64,000 nucleotides of DNA from Ignavibacteriales bacterium (GTDB lineage Bacteria > Bacteroidota > Ignavibacteria > Ignavibacteriales > Melioribacteraceae). The stretch lies in assembly GCA_021740915.1 (NCBI GenBank), contig JAIOYW010000006.1:168618-232617 (forward strand), read 5' to 3'. Under the pieces are notes generated by a model. The model saw only the letters and a program-made list of their open reading frames with translations, made no database searches and had not been told where the DNA came from. A program made the translations under genes and the position numbers. Shown in pieces: positions 25,614 through 34,504 of the stretch (positions are counted from its first letter, which is position 1; every line of letters begins with the position of its first letter).

Positions 25614-26615
25614 ATGAGAAATGCATACATTAAATCTGTCGGAGCATTTGCACCCTCACGTGTCGTTCCGAACAGCTATTTTAACGAAATCCTTGGTGAA
25701 GATGTTGATACCTGGCTTCGTGAAAATCTGACAATAAGAGAGCGCAGGTGGTGTTCTGAAAACGAATCAACCGCAGACCTCTGTGTTGAGGCGGCAAAGG
25801 CTGCACTTTCAAGAGCCGCACTTGAGGCGGCAGAGATTGATCTGATAATCATTGCTACCGATACTCCCGAATTCATTTCCCCCTCAACGGCATCTGTTGT
25901 TCAGCACAGACTTGGCGCTAAAAATGCCGGCACTTTTGATCTTAATACGGCATGTGCAGGATTTGTGACAGCAGTGGATGTTGCATCAAAATTTATTATA
26001 GCAGACGAAAATTACACAAATGTTCTTGTGGTAGGCGCTTATGCTATGAGCAAATATCTTGATCTGCATGATAAAAAGACAGTTACTTTGTTTGCTGATG
26101 GCGCAGGAGCTGTGGTTATGAGCGCCGAAAATTCGAGCGGAAGCAAAGGATATGTAACAAGTAAACTGATGACTGAAGGTGAGTATAACGGCTGGATGGG
26201 AATTTACGGAGGCGGGACAAAAAATCCGCTGACTCCTGAGCAGGTTCAGAACAAAGATCATCTTCTGAAATTCGTTAAAAAATTCCCAAAAGAATTGAAT
26301 CCGGAAAAATGGAGCGGGATCATAAGGGAGATGACAGAGCGAAAAGGATTAAGTACAACTCAGATCGCTCATTTCATTTTTACACAGATAAATATCAACA
26401 GTATCAGGGCAACGCTCGATATTTTGGGAGAGCCATGGGAAAAGGCGCCTGCAATAATGGACAGATACGGATATACCGGGAGCGCATGTATCCCGATGGC
26501 GCTCAATGATCTCTATGAGAAAGGGAAACTTGAGGACGATCAATTGATTGTTATGATGGGCTCCGGAGGTGGATTAGCTTATGCCGGTGCAATTTTCAGA
26601 TGGAAGTCAAAATGA
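25614..26615 (+). CDS. KAS III (FabH)-like enzyme with altered catalytic residues
   Basis: 333 aa, a full KAS III fold. The nucleophile Cys is in 'TFDLNTACAGFVTAVDVA'. The other two triad positions differ: 'HFIFTQININSIRATLDIL' aligns Thr where FabH has His in PHQANLRI, and 'GYTGSACIPMAL' has Tyr where FabH has Asn in GNTSAAS. Such variants occur in secondary or catabolic KAS III-like enzymes with acyltransfer, thioesterase or other Claisen roles. It acts in the cytoplasm, co-transcribed with the SDR and the symporter. Confidence 0.8.
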   Translation: MRNAYIKSVGAFAPSRVVPNSYFNEILGEDVDTWLRENLTIRERRWCSENESTADLCVEAAKAALSRAALEAAEIDLIIIATDTPEFISPSTASVVQHRLGAKNAGTFDLNTACAGFVTAVDVASKFIIADENYTNVLVVGAYAMSKYLDLHDKKTVTLFADGAGAVVMSAENSSGSKGYVTSKLMTEGEYNGWMGIYGGGTKNPLTPEQVQNKDHLLKFVKKFPKELNPEKWSGIIREMTERKGLSTTQIAHFIFTQININSIRATLDILGEPWEKAPAIMDRYGYTGSACIPMALNDLYEKGKLEDDQLIVMMGSGGGLAYAGAIFRWKSK

Positions 26616-26628
26616 TTTGGGGTGATAA

Positions 26629-28107
26629 ATGAATCTTATAACAGCCGGCTGGATTCTTGTCTTAGTTTATTCTGGAATAATTCTTTTCTTTGTAATCAGG
26701 GGTGCAGGCAAAACGAAAAATATTTCAGATTACGCAGTCGGAAGTATTATTTTTTCTCCTTATGCTGTCGGGCTTGCATTGGCAGCATCAATGACAAGCG
26801 CCGCCACTTTTGTAATTAATCCCGGTTTTATTGCCCTTTACGGTTTCAGCGCTGTTATTTCCTATGCATTAATTCTGCCGTTGGCAGCAGTTACTTCTCT
26901 TGTAATTCTTACAAAAAGATTCCGGAATCACGGAACGAGTGTTAAAGCCCTTACGATGGCGCAGTGGATGGGAACCCGTTACAATAGTAAAGGTTACGCT
27001 CTGTTTTTTGCTTTTATTTCACTGCTTTTAATAACATTCATTGTGCTTATCGCCGTAGGGCTTACCAAGGTTCTCTCAAAAACCCTTGATGTTAGTGAAC
27101 TTTACATCCTCATCGGGATAGTCGTATTTATTTTCGGCTATATGATGTTCGGCGGGGCAAATTCAATGGTTTATACGAACACAGTCCAGGCTATTCTTAT
27201 GCTTGTGGTTGCATGTATTCTTCTTGGTTCGGGGTATCAGCATTTCAGTTCAGGGATCAGCGGTTTTATTGCAAAGCTGAACAGCATTGATCCGAAACTG
27301 ACCGGGTTTACAAACACTGCCAGTTTTATGTTCCGTGATTTTTTTGAGATTGTGATTGCACAGATAATAGTTGGTGCAGCGATTGTCTGTCAGCCGCATA
27401 TTATTACTAAATCTCTCCTTCTTAAGAATGACAAAGATGTGAACAAGTACCTTATTGCGGGAGTTATAGTCGAACTGATTTTCTTTTTAGTTGTTATTAC
27501 CGGACTTTTTGCAAGACTGGCTTTCCCTGAACTTACATATAATGGAGTTCCGCTAAAAATGGACGGGATCATTCCCGCTTATGTTGTAAGTGAATTTCCG
27601 GTTTTTATTGGGCTAATTGTTGTTTTAGGTCTTATTTCGGCTGGAATTTCAACTCTTGAAGGCTTAATTCAGTCGCTTTCCACAACAATAACCTCCGACA
27701 TAATTCTGAAAACATCAGCAGGAAAAAAGTTTAATCCGGTGATTTTGAACAGGATTGTTATTGCGCTTATTGGAATCGCATCAATATATATATCTTACGA
27801 TCAGCTTATGAATCCTAAATTAAGTGTTGCCATTTTTGCACAGAACGGTGTTTATGCTTATTTCGCTGCTGCCTTTTTCCCAATTCTGGTAGGGATGTTT
27901 TTCAAAAAAGTCCCCGCTGCCGCTGTGTTTACTGCTTCTGTTACAGCAATAACTGTACATTTTTTAATGTATTATGGTAAAATCGGTGTCCCTTTTTCAA
28001 TCTCGACAGGTGAGAATCCGGGAGTTGCCGCCGCCGTTGCGATAATTGTTTCTTTTATTATCGGCGGGATTGTATGGGCTATTTCAGGGAGGAAGATGAA
28101 TGCATAA
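26629..28107 (+). CDS. Sodium:solute symporter (SSS family)
   Basis: 492 aa with about 13 hydrophobic segments. It starts 'MNLITAGWILVLVYSGIILF' and carries 'ALAASMTSAATFVINPGFIA', the sodium-site and substrate region of SSS transporters, and 'LGLISAGISTLEGLIQSLST' later. It should import an organic acid or similar anion with sodium across the inner membrane. Its stop overlaps the acyl-CoA ligase start by 8 bases, so import and CoA activation are coupled (inference). Confidence 0.88.
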   Translation: MNLITAGWILVLVYSGIILFFVIRGAGKTKNISDYAVGSIIFSPYAVGLALAASMTSAATFVINPGFIALYGFSAVISYALILPLAAVTSLVILTKRFRNHGTSVKALTMAQWMGTRYNSKGYALFFAFISLLLITFIVLIAVGLTKVLSKTLDVSELYILIGIVVFIFGYMMFGGANSMVYTNTVQAILMLVVACILLGSGYQHFSSGISGFIAKLNSIDPKLTGFTNTASFMFRDFFEIVIAQIIVGAAIVCQPHIITKSLLLKNDKDVNKYLIAGVIVELIFFLVVITGLFARLAFPELTYNGVPLKMDGIIPAYVVSEFPVFIGLIVVLGLISAGISTLEGLIQSLSTTITSDIILKTSAGKKFNPVILNRIVIALIGIASIYISYDQLMNPKLSVAIFAQNGVYAYFAAAFFPILVGMFFKKVPAAAVFTASVTAITVHFLMYYGKIGVPFSISTGENPGVAAAVAIIVSFIIGGIVWAISGRKMNA

Positions 28108-29632
28108 TTTTACAACAGACTGGCTTAGGAAATGGGCTGAGTACACCCCGGAGAAATTTGCACTACGAGAGCATCAAAGGGATATTTCGTGGAATTATTA
28201 TGAGTTTAACAGGTATGCTGAATTTTTAGCATTATCGCTCAAAAATGAATTTGGCATCGGCAGGGGCGATAGGATTGCAGTTTATTCGAGAAATAATGCT
28301 GAGTATGTTTTCCTGTTTTTTGCCTGTATTAAACTCGGCGCAATTCTCGTACCGTTAAATTTCCGGCTGACACCTGCCGAGCTCGATATTCTCATCGGAG
28401 ATTCAAAACCCGGATTATTTATTTATGAATCAGACTACGGGCAGCAGATATCCAAAATCAGCCGGCTTGCTGATATTGAATACAAAATCGATCTGAATTT
28501 CGTTACGGCTCTGCTTCAGAAAGAATATCCGGGGAATAAAATCAGTGATTTTGCTGAATCCGGATTCGACGATCCTGTTATGATTCTTTATACTGCAGGA
28601 ACTACAGGCTTACCCAAAGGTGCGATTATTAATCACAGGATGCTTTTCTGGAATTCAGTTAACACAGGTCTGCGGCTGGATATTAACTCAAAAGATCATA
28701 CTCAGGGTTATGCTCCTTTTTTTCATACCGGCGGCTGGAATGTACTTTTTACTCCTTTTGTCCATCATGGCGCTTCACATACACTGCTGACACATTTTGA
28801 CGCAGAACTTATTCTGGAACTGATGGAAAAAGAAAAAACAACGTTGCTTTTCGGCGTTCCCACCATGCTGCAAATGATGTCTCAAACCGAAAAATTCAAT
28901 TCTGCCGATCTTGCTTCGGTTCGGTATGCAATTGTGGGGGGCGCCCCAATGCCTATTCCGTTGATTGAATTATGGCACAAAAAAGGTATAGCAATCAGGC
29001 AGGGATACGGACTTACCGAGGTTGGACCAAACTGCTTTTCTCTGCACCAGGATGATGCAATAAGAAAGATTGGATCGATAGGACAGCCGAATTTTTATAT
29101 GCAGACAAAAATTATGACTGATGAATCAATAGAAGCTGCCGCAGGTGAAACAGGGGAGCTGTGGCTTAAATCCGAAGTTGTAACTCCCGGCTACTGGAAT
29201 AAACCAGAAGAAACGGAAAAAGCTATAACTGATGGATGGTTCCATACTGGTGATATGGTTAGGAAGGACGATGACGGCTATTTTTATGTTGTTGACCGGA
29301 AAAAGAACATGTTTATCAGTGGCGGGGAGAATGTTTATCCTGCCGAAATTGAGAAATTCCTGTATAAAAATGAAAAAGTAATTGAAGTTGCAGTTATTGG
29401 TGTTGAAGACCAAAAGTGGGGTGAAACAGGATGTGCCTTTATTGTACTAAAGTCCGGAGAGACTATGACGCCCGCAGACGTGATAAATTCATGCACTGAT
29501 AATCTTGCAAAATATAAAATACCACGGCATATAATTTTTCTGGAAACAATTCCAAAAAATGAAGCAGGAAAGATTAACAGATTTGAACTTAAAAAAATTT
29601 ATGAACAACAATTCACTAACAAATCCAAATAG
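28100..29632 (+). CDS. Acyl-CoA synthetase (AMP-binding)
   Basis: 510 aa. The P-loop-like motif is 'MILYTAGTTGLPKGAIINHR', the A5 region 'IRQGYGLTEVGPNCFSLHQ', A7 'GWFHTGDMVRKDDDGYFYVV', A8 'DRKKNMFISGGENVYPAEIE' and the catalytic Lys in 'PKNEAGKINRFEL'. It activates a carboxylic acid to acyl-CoA through an acyl-adenylate. The chain length cannot be told from sequence. It shares an operon with an SSS importer, SDR and KAS III-like enzyme. Confidence 0.88.
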   Translation: MHNFTTDWLRKWAEYTPEKFALREHQRDISWNYYEFNRYAEFLALSLKNEFGIGRGDRIAVYSRNNAEYVFLFFACIKLGAILVPLNFRLTPAELDILIGDSKPGLFIYESDYGQQISKISRLADIEYKIDLNFVTALLQKEYPGNKISDFAESGFDDPVMILYTAGTTGLPKGAIINHRMLFWNSVNTGLRLDINSKDHTQGYAPFFHTGGWNVLFTPFVHHGASHTLLTHFDAELILELMEKEKTTLLFGVPTMLQMMSQTEKFNSADLASVRYAIVGGAPMPIPLIELWHKKGIAIRQGYGLTEVGPNCFSLHQDDAIRKIGSIGQPNFYMQTKIMTDESIEAAAGETGELWLKSEVVTPGYWNKPEETEKAITDGWFHTGDMVRKDDDGYFYVVDRKKNMFISGGENVYPAEIEKFLYKNEKVIEVAVIGVEDQKWGETGCAFIVLKSGETMTPADVINSCTDNLAKYKIPRHIIFLETIPKNEAGKINRFELKKIYEQQFTNKSK

Positions 29633-29641
29633 GAGTAGAAA

Positions 29642-30868
29642 ATGAAAAAACTATTACTGCTCTTCGTTTTGCTGTTTTTTGCAGCAAATTATTCCGAAGC
29701 ACAGGATAAGCCCCAGGCTGATGACGACATAATAGGAGTCTGGCTTTCAGCAGGAGACAACATATCACCACTTCTGCAGACAATATTTTCGAATAACATT
29801 GATTCGATTTACGCTTCATTTTTACCGGGTCAGGTATATTCAGTTCTTCAGGTAAATAAAGACGGTACTTTTCTTTATTACTCAGGTGTGTATTCGATTC
29901 AGGCAAGCGGAGTCGGGGATATTTATACAATAAGTATCCAGCAGAGTCTTCCGGTGGTTGCCGAGGTTTCAGGTATCTATGAAGTTGATATGAGCCAGAA
30001 TCCTGATTTTCTTACGTATGAAGTTGTGCAGACAAGCGGCACACAAAACGTTCCGCCAACTCCTCAGGCAGGTTTCGGCAGCACAAACGGCGGCGTTTTT
30101 GGTATTCTCAATGTGCAGAAATATATCCGTCTTGCCGGCGGTATGCATTCTGAAGCTGATATCTGGGGCAGATGGCTTTCAACCGGCGCAAATATCGCAC
30201 CCCTCCTTCAGACTATCTTTTCGAACAATATCGATTCAATTTATGCTTCATTCAGCCCCGATGGCACATATCTTGTAAATCAGCTAAACGTTGACGGTAC
30301 TTTCCTTAATTACGGCGGGACATATTCAGTTCAGGCAAGTTCAGTTGATTATATCTATACAATTGTAATCACCCAGACAACCCCGGCTGTTGCAACTGTT
30401 GAAGGTATGTTCGAAGTTGATTTAAGCGAAAATCCAAATTTCCTTACTTATGAAGTAGTTCAGACAAGCGGCACACAAAACGTCCCGCCAACTCCGGCAG
30501 CAGGATTCGGCAGCACAAACGGAGGGGCATTCGGCACATTGAATGTTCAGAAATATATTCGTGTAGATTACATTACAAGTGTAAAACCGGTTGAAGGTGC
30601 ACCGGAAGGATTTTCACTCGAACAGAATTATCCTAACCCGTTTAACCCTTCCACTACTATTTCATTCTCGGTTCTGAATTCCGGCAATGTTAAACTTTCG
30701 GTATATAATATACTTGGACAGGAAGTCCGGACATTAGTAAATGAGGAAATGCCGGCAGGAATTTATAATGTGAAATTTGATGGATCAGATCTGACAAGCG
30801 GAATTTATCTTTATAAAATAGAAACTGCTGATTTTGTTCAGGTTCGTAAAATGATGCTCGTAAAATAA
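29642..30868 (+). CDS. Secreted T9SS protein with a duplicated domain
   Basis: 408 aa. It has a signal peptide (ending NYSEAQ). Residues about 29-165 and 168-305 are two copies of one domain (GVWLSAGDNISPLLQTIFSN / GRWLSTGANIAPLLQTIFSN, each ending FG..NVQKYIR). The last 80 residues are a Por-type sorting domain ('LEQNYPNPFNPSTTISF', VYNILGQEVRTLVN, 'SGIYLYKIETADFVQVRKMM'), so it is exported by the type IX system. The repeated domain is not recognised. A terminator follows. Confidence 0.85.
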   Translation: MKKLLLLFVLLFFAANYSEAQDKPQADDDIIGVWLSAGDNISPLLQTIFSNNIDSIYASFLPGQVYSVLQVNKDGTFLYYSGVYSIQASGVGDIYTISIQQSLPVVAEVSGIYEVDMSQNPDFLTYEVVQTSGTQNVPPTPQAGFGSTNGGVFGILNVQKYIRLAGGMHSEADIWGRWLSTGANIAPLLQTIFSNNIDSIYASFSPDGTYLVNQLNVDGTFLNYGGTYSVQASSVDYIYTIVITQTTPAVATVEGMFEVDLSENPNFLTYEVVQTSGTQNVPPTPAAGFGSTNGGAFGTLNVQKYIRVDYITSVKPVEGAPEGFSLEQNYPNPFNPSTTISFSVLNSGNVKLSVYNILGQEVRTLVNEEMPAGIYNVKFDGSDLTSGIYLYKIETADFVQVRKMMLVK

Positions 30869-30890
30869 TTCTCTTGTGATGATGGTGGCT

Positions 30891-30921
30891 CCGGAGGGCT
30901 GTTGACTCCGGGGTTATTTTT
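30891..30921 (+). terminator. Rho-independent terminator
   Basis: A CCGGAG / CTCCGG stem with a 9-base loop, then GGTTATTTTT. It lies between the T9SS protein and the barrel protein genes. Confidence 0.7.
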
Positions 30922-30946
30922 ACGTCTCAAAACTACAGGTGAAATA

Positions 30947-32515
30947 ATGAAGTTAATTAAATTATTTATTCTTTTTTCAGCTTTCAGCCTGAATTTTGCA
31001 CAGACTGGCGGCTGGAATTTTGCTCCTGATAAGGTCCCGGACCAGCCTGTTAATGAATTCCAGGCTTTTGCATATTTTTTTAATCAGATGGTTCATACTG
31101 ATGTTTACGCTGCCAATGATCTTCTGAAAGGGCAGATTGTCGGAAGATTATTCAGCAACAACACTACTACCACCGGTGAAAAAGCAACATATTTTGAGCA
31201 GAGGCTCATTCCGTTTTTTATCTATCAGCCGAAATTGCTTGATGGAAGAGCGCTTCTCCGCACTTCATTCGAAATTGACTGGACGTGGGGAGATGCATCT
31301 TATGGAGTCGGCGGAAATTATGGCTCCTCCTTTTCAGCCGATCAGGTCAATATTCAGACACAGAATGTCGAGGTTGAATTAATTCCTTACAAAACCTGGG
31401 CTGTTAATCTGGGACTCCAGAGGCTTTTTGATACCCCGTATAACCCATACAGAACCTCTGTTTCAACAATGACTAATACAGGATACAGACTAATGTACTG
31501 GGGAAGCGACGGAGTCGGCGTCACTCTGAGAAAGGATGCTAATTACTGGCGCGCGAAAGCCGGTTTCTATCAGCTCTATGAAAATAATGTTCATCAGTTC
31601 GATGATGTTACTCTTACGGAAGCGATTTTTGAACATGATGTAACTCCGGCATGGCGGCAGGGGTATTCCTTCTGGTATGTTTACGACAGAGCCAATGGTG
31701 AGGGCGGCGTTTCTATACTTGGGCAGGGCTTAAAAAGTCTCCTGAACGATTATAACGGCGTTTATAAATTCAACGAACTTACCGGAGCCTATAGAGCAGA
31801 TGTTTTCTGGGTTGGAACTTATGCAAATTATAATCCGGAATACAGACCGGGAAGATTGTCGATCAATGCGTTCGCGGTAGCAAATTTTGGTACCATTAAA
31901 GTTGATAATAAAAAAGAATTCGTTAATGCTGTAACTATCGGGGGAGTGGGCGCCAACCTTAAAGCCGGTTATCGTTATGGACAGACGGACGAAGATATTG
32001 TATCGATGGATATATTTTACGCCTCGGGTGATGGCGATGCCGCTGTTACTGATGCCAAGAAAAGGGACGAACGATACCGCGGGGTTCTTACTGGTAATAT
32101 GTGGGGTTCACCGGGCGGATTAAATATTACATCCGGCGCATATCTTCTTTATCCGCACGGCAATGTTGTAAACCGTTACATTGCAGCAATTGCAGACCTT
32201 TCAAATGCCGGATTTGGTCAGCTTGGCGGGACTTTGAATTTTCATAAATCAATTATTCCGAATAAATTGTCTGCCAAAGTGGGAATAGCCGCTGCAAAAA
32301 GCGAATTTAAACCTGTTGCCGGCGGCGATTTTATCGGAGGTGAAGTAAATGCGAGGATAGCATTCATTCCGGCAGTATTTATGAATATTGAAGTCCATGC
32401 TGCGTATATGTGGCTTGGTGATTTTTATGACAGCCCGAATGTTAACGGAAAAGCAAAATCACGGCCGCAGAATCCATACACGGTTTTTGCAGTTTTTAAA
32501 TGGCTAATGTTTTAG
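30947..32515 (+). CDS. Outer-membrane beta-barrel (alginate-export/porin-like)
   Basis: 522 aa from the ATG at 30947 (MKLIKLFILFSAFSLNFAQ, a signal peptide); an upstream in-frame ATG at 30902 would put 15 residues before the signal and lies in the terminator. The mature part alternates short polar and aromatic strands and ends 'PQNPYTVFAVFKWLMF' with a C-terminal Phe, as outer-membrane barrels do. The size and repeats such as 'TSFEIDWTWGDASYG' resemble AlgE/alginate-export-type porins. It may pass the substrate of the cluster's importer through the outer membrane (inference). Confidence 0.7.
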   Translation: MKLIKLFILFSAFSLNFAQTGGWNFAPDKVPDQPVNEFQAFAYFFNQMVHTDVYAANDLLKGQIVGRLFSNNTTTTGEKATYFEQRLIPFFIYQPKLLDGRALLRTSFEIDWTWGDASYGVGGNYGSSFSADQVNIQTQNVEVELIPYKTWAVNLGLQRLFDTPYNPYRTSVSTMTNTGYRLMYWGSDGVGVTLRKDANYWRAKAGFYQLYENNVHQFDDVTLTEAIFEHDVTPAWRQGYSFWYVYDRANGEGGVSILGQGLKSLLNDYNGVYKFNELTGAYRADVFWVGTYANYNPEYRPGRLSINAFAVANFGTIKVDNKKEFVNAVTIGGVGANLKAGYRYGQTDEDIVSMDIFYASGDGDAAVTDAKKRDERYRGVLTGNMWGSPGGLNITSGAYLLYPHGNVVNRYIAAIADLSNAGFGQLGGTLNFHKSIIPNKLSAKVGIAAAKSEFKPVAGGDFIGGEVNARIAFIPAVFMNIEVHAAYMWLGDFYDSPNVNGKAKSRPQNPYTVFAVFKWLMF

Positions 32516-32525
32516 GAGACCCGAT

Positions 32526-33470
32526 ATGAAAAATACAATGTTAATTTTAACGCTGATGGTCGGGTTTTTCTTCGGATGCTCACCTTATACTAATCTAACG
32601 AGTATGGAATTCGACCAAATACCCTACCTTTATGAAGTTAATTACCAGAAATTAGATGATGGCAGGAATATTGCTTTTATTGATGAAGGCGATTCAGAAG
32701 AGGTTATTCTTTTTGTTCATGGTTTGGGCAGCTATCTGCAAGCCTGGAATAAAAATGTATCGCATCTTCGGGGACAGTACCGATGTATTGCAGTTGACCT
32801 GCCAGGTTACGGTAAATCCAGCAAAGAAATTCATTCCGGACAGATGGAATTCTATGCCGATGTTCTGCATGAGTTTATGGAAAAACTCGGAATTCAGAAA
32901 TATACCGTGGCGGGACATTCGATGGGAGGGCAGATTGGCATCGTTATGAGTCTTAAATATCCTCAGAATATTAAGAATCTTGTTCTTGCCGCCCCTGCCG
33001 GTTTTGAACAATTCCACGAAGGGCAGAAACAATGGTTCAGGGATGTAATGACTGTTGACCTCGTCAAACTAACCACTGTTCATGCGATAAGGAATAATCT
33101 TGCTGCAAATTTCTATAATATGCCCGATGACGCTGAATTTATGGTTACAGACAGGATTGCTATGCGCGGTGCAAAGGATTTTGAGAATTACTGTTATGCT
33201 GTCACTCGTTCTGTCCGAGGAATGGTTGACCAGCCTGTGTATGATTTTCTCGAAAAATTAAAATGCCCGGTATTAATTCTGTTCGGTGAGAATGATAACC
33301 TGATACCGAATCCGTATCTTAATGCCGGATTTACTATTGATATAGCAAAAGATGGTCATTCGAAGATCAAAAACAGCCGGCTCGTTGTAATTAAGGATTG
33401 CGGGCATTTCCTTCAGTTCGAAAAGCCCGATGTTTTTAATTCGGAAGTAATGAAATTTCTTCAGAAGTAA
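32526..33470 (+). CDS. Lipoprotein alpha/beta hydrolase
   Basis: 314 aa. The N-terminus 'MLILTLMVGFFFGCSPYTNL' is a lipoprotein signal. The alpha/beta-hydrolase core has the HG oxyanion motif 'VILFVHGLGSYLQAWNKNV', the nucleophile elbow GHSMGG, the Asp in 'VLILFGENDNLIPNPYLNAG' and the catalytic His in 'DCGHFLQFEKPDVFN'. It is likely an esterase on the periplasmic or outer-membrane side, releasing an acid that the SSS transporter imports and the CoA ligase activates (inference). A terminator closes the gene. Confidence 0.85.
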   Translation: MKNTMLILTLMVGFFFGCSPYTNLTSMEFDQIPYLYEVNYQKLDDGRNIAFIDEGDSEEVILFVHGLGSYLQAWNKNVSHLRGQYRCIAVDLPGYGKSSKEIHSGQMEFYADVLHEFMEKLGIQKYTVAGHSMGGQIGIVMSLKYPQNIKNLVLAAPAGFEQFHEGQKQWFRDVMTVDLVKLTTVHAIRNNLAANFYNMPDDAEFMVTDRIAMRGAKDFENYCYAVTRSVRGMVDQPVYDFLEKLKCPVLILFGENDNLIPNPYLNAGFTIDIAKDGHSKIKNSRLVVIKDCGHFLQFEKPDVFNSEVMKFLQK

Positions 33471-33498
33471 TATTGATCAGAATATCAGACTTAAACAT

Positions 33499-33526
33499 AA
33501 ACGGGCGCCAGCCCGTTTGTGTTTTT
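33499..33526 (+). terminator. Rho-independent terminator of the catabolic cluster
   Basis: A perfect AAACGGGC-GCCA-GCCCGTTT hairpin followed by GTGTTTTT, 29 bases past the hydrolase stop. Confidence 0.9.
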
Positions 33527-33606
33527 AAATTGGGTTAAATTAAAATCTAATATCGGCGGGCTAGGTGTCTTTATTAGGGTTGGGCTGATATCAAAGGTAT
33601 TGGTAT

Positions 33607-33921
33607 TTATTTATCCAAGGATATTGCGATTCCTGTTTTTTCGATTTCGTATGCGAAAGGATTCAGAGCATTAAAATCCTGTTCCTTAATCGGGTGAGGC
33701 TCAATTCGAAGGTCAATCTTCCTTCTTAGTTTCATCAATTGTTTTTGAACGTAGAAAAAGTCAGACATATTTTCCAGGATCAATGCAATATCTATATCGC
33801 TATCATCCTTCCCCTTACCCTTTGCAAAGGAGCCAAAAAGATAAACCTTTTTTACCCCAAGGTCTTTAGGGATAACCATGATATATTGCTTCACTGTGTC
33901 TATAATATTTTGATTAACCAT
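33607..33921 (-). CDS. mntA: MntA-type minimal nucleotidyltransferase antitoxin
   Basis: 104 aa. It contains 'KVYLFGSFAKGKGKDDSDID', the GSx10DxD nucleotidyltransferase motif, and 'LRRKIDLRIEPHPIKE', which supplies the third acid. MntA proteins neutralise their HEPN partner (HepT) by adding AMP groups to a tyrosine. It overlaps the end of the HepT frame, as usual for the module. Because the partner is broken, the antitoxin may be orphaned. Confidence 0.85.
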   Translation of the reverse strand: MVNQNIIDTVKQYIMVIPKDLGVKKVYLFGSFAKGKGKDDSDIDIALILENMSDFFYVQKQLMKLRRKIDLRIEPHPIKEQDFNALNPFAYEIEKTGIAISLDK

Positions 33922-34301
33922 AATCTTATTCTTTCGATTCGTTCAGTCCACATTACTGCAAATTCCCTGGTACAGCGATTATGAAAGTCTTGCTTGTAAT
34001 TGTCGTATCTGGCATTAATGTTATTGTTGATATTTCATCAAGCCATTCTTCTGTCTGTTCTTCAAGTTTTATTCCTGCATTCGTAGCAAGTCTTAGCAAA
34101 TCGTGAGTAAAAAGTGCATGCTTTTTTTTGGTTTTTCACAAAGTGTGCTAATAATAGTTTTTCCAAAACCAGGTGTCCCAAAAACATCGCCCAACTATAA
34201 TCTCCTGTATTCATTAAATTTTTCATTGTTTGGTAGTCCTTTTCAGAAGTATCTAACCAATACAGCACAATTTTATCAATATCTTCTATTTCCTCACCCA
34301 T
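33900..34301 (-). pseudogene. hepT: HepT-type HEPN toxin, two frameshifts
   Basis: The first frame (ATG at 34301) reads 'WLDTSEKDYQTMKNLMNTGD' and 'YSWAMFLGHLVLEKLLLAHF'. A shift near an eight-A run gives 'HALFTHDLLRLATNAGIKLE' and EQTEEWLDEISTIT. A second shift gives 'NARYDNYKQDFHNRCTREFA' and ends at a TAG overlapping the mntA start. Put together this is a normal HEPN protein. The catalytic Rx4-6H region lies in the damaged part, so the toxin is not made. Confidence 0.8.
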
Positions 34302-34504
34302 ATTTAAAAATATAAAAGTATTTTATTTCATTTTCTGCAAAGTGGGGAAAATACCATTCATACTAACGGCGACGGTGTGGTAGGTAACCGACATGCAATC
34401 AGGCTGGCAAGTTTGACAAGTTTTGGTCGTGTGTCGGCTTTTTGAGCGACTTGGCAATGTAAATGGTTGTGAATCGAGAGTTGTAAAATTTATTATTCCA
34501 GTCA

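Noticed and set aside
30902..30946. Upstream start of the barrel protein
   Set aside because: It lies within the terminator stem and would place polar residues before a good signal peptide.
34062..34301. HepT as an intact 79-aa protein
   Set aside because: The rest of the family's sequence continues in two other frames up to the mntA start, so it is a broken gene.
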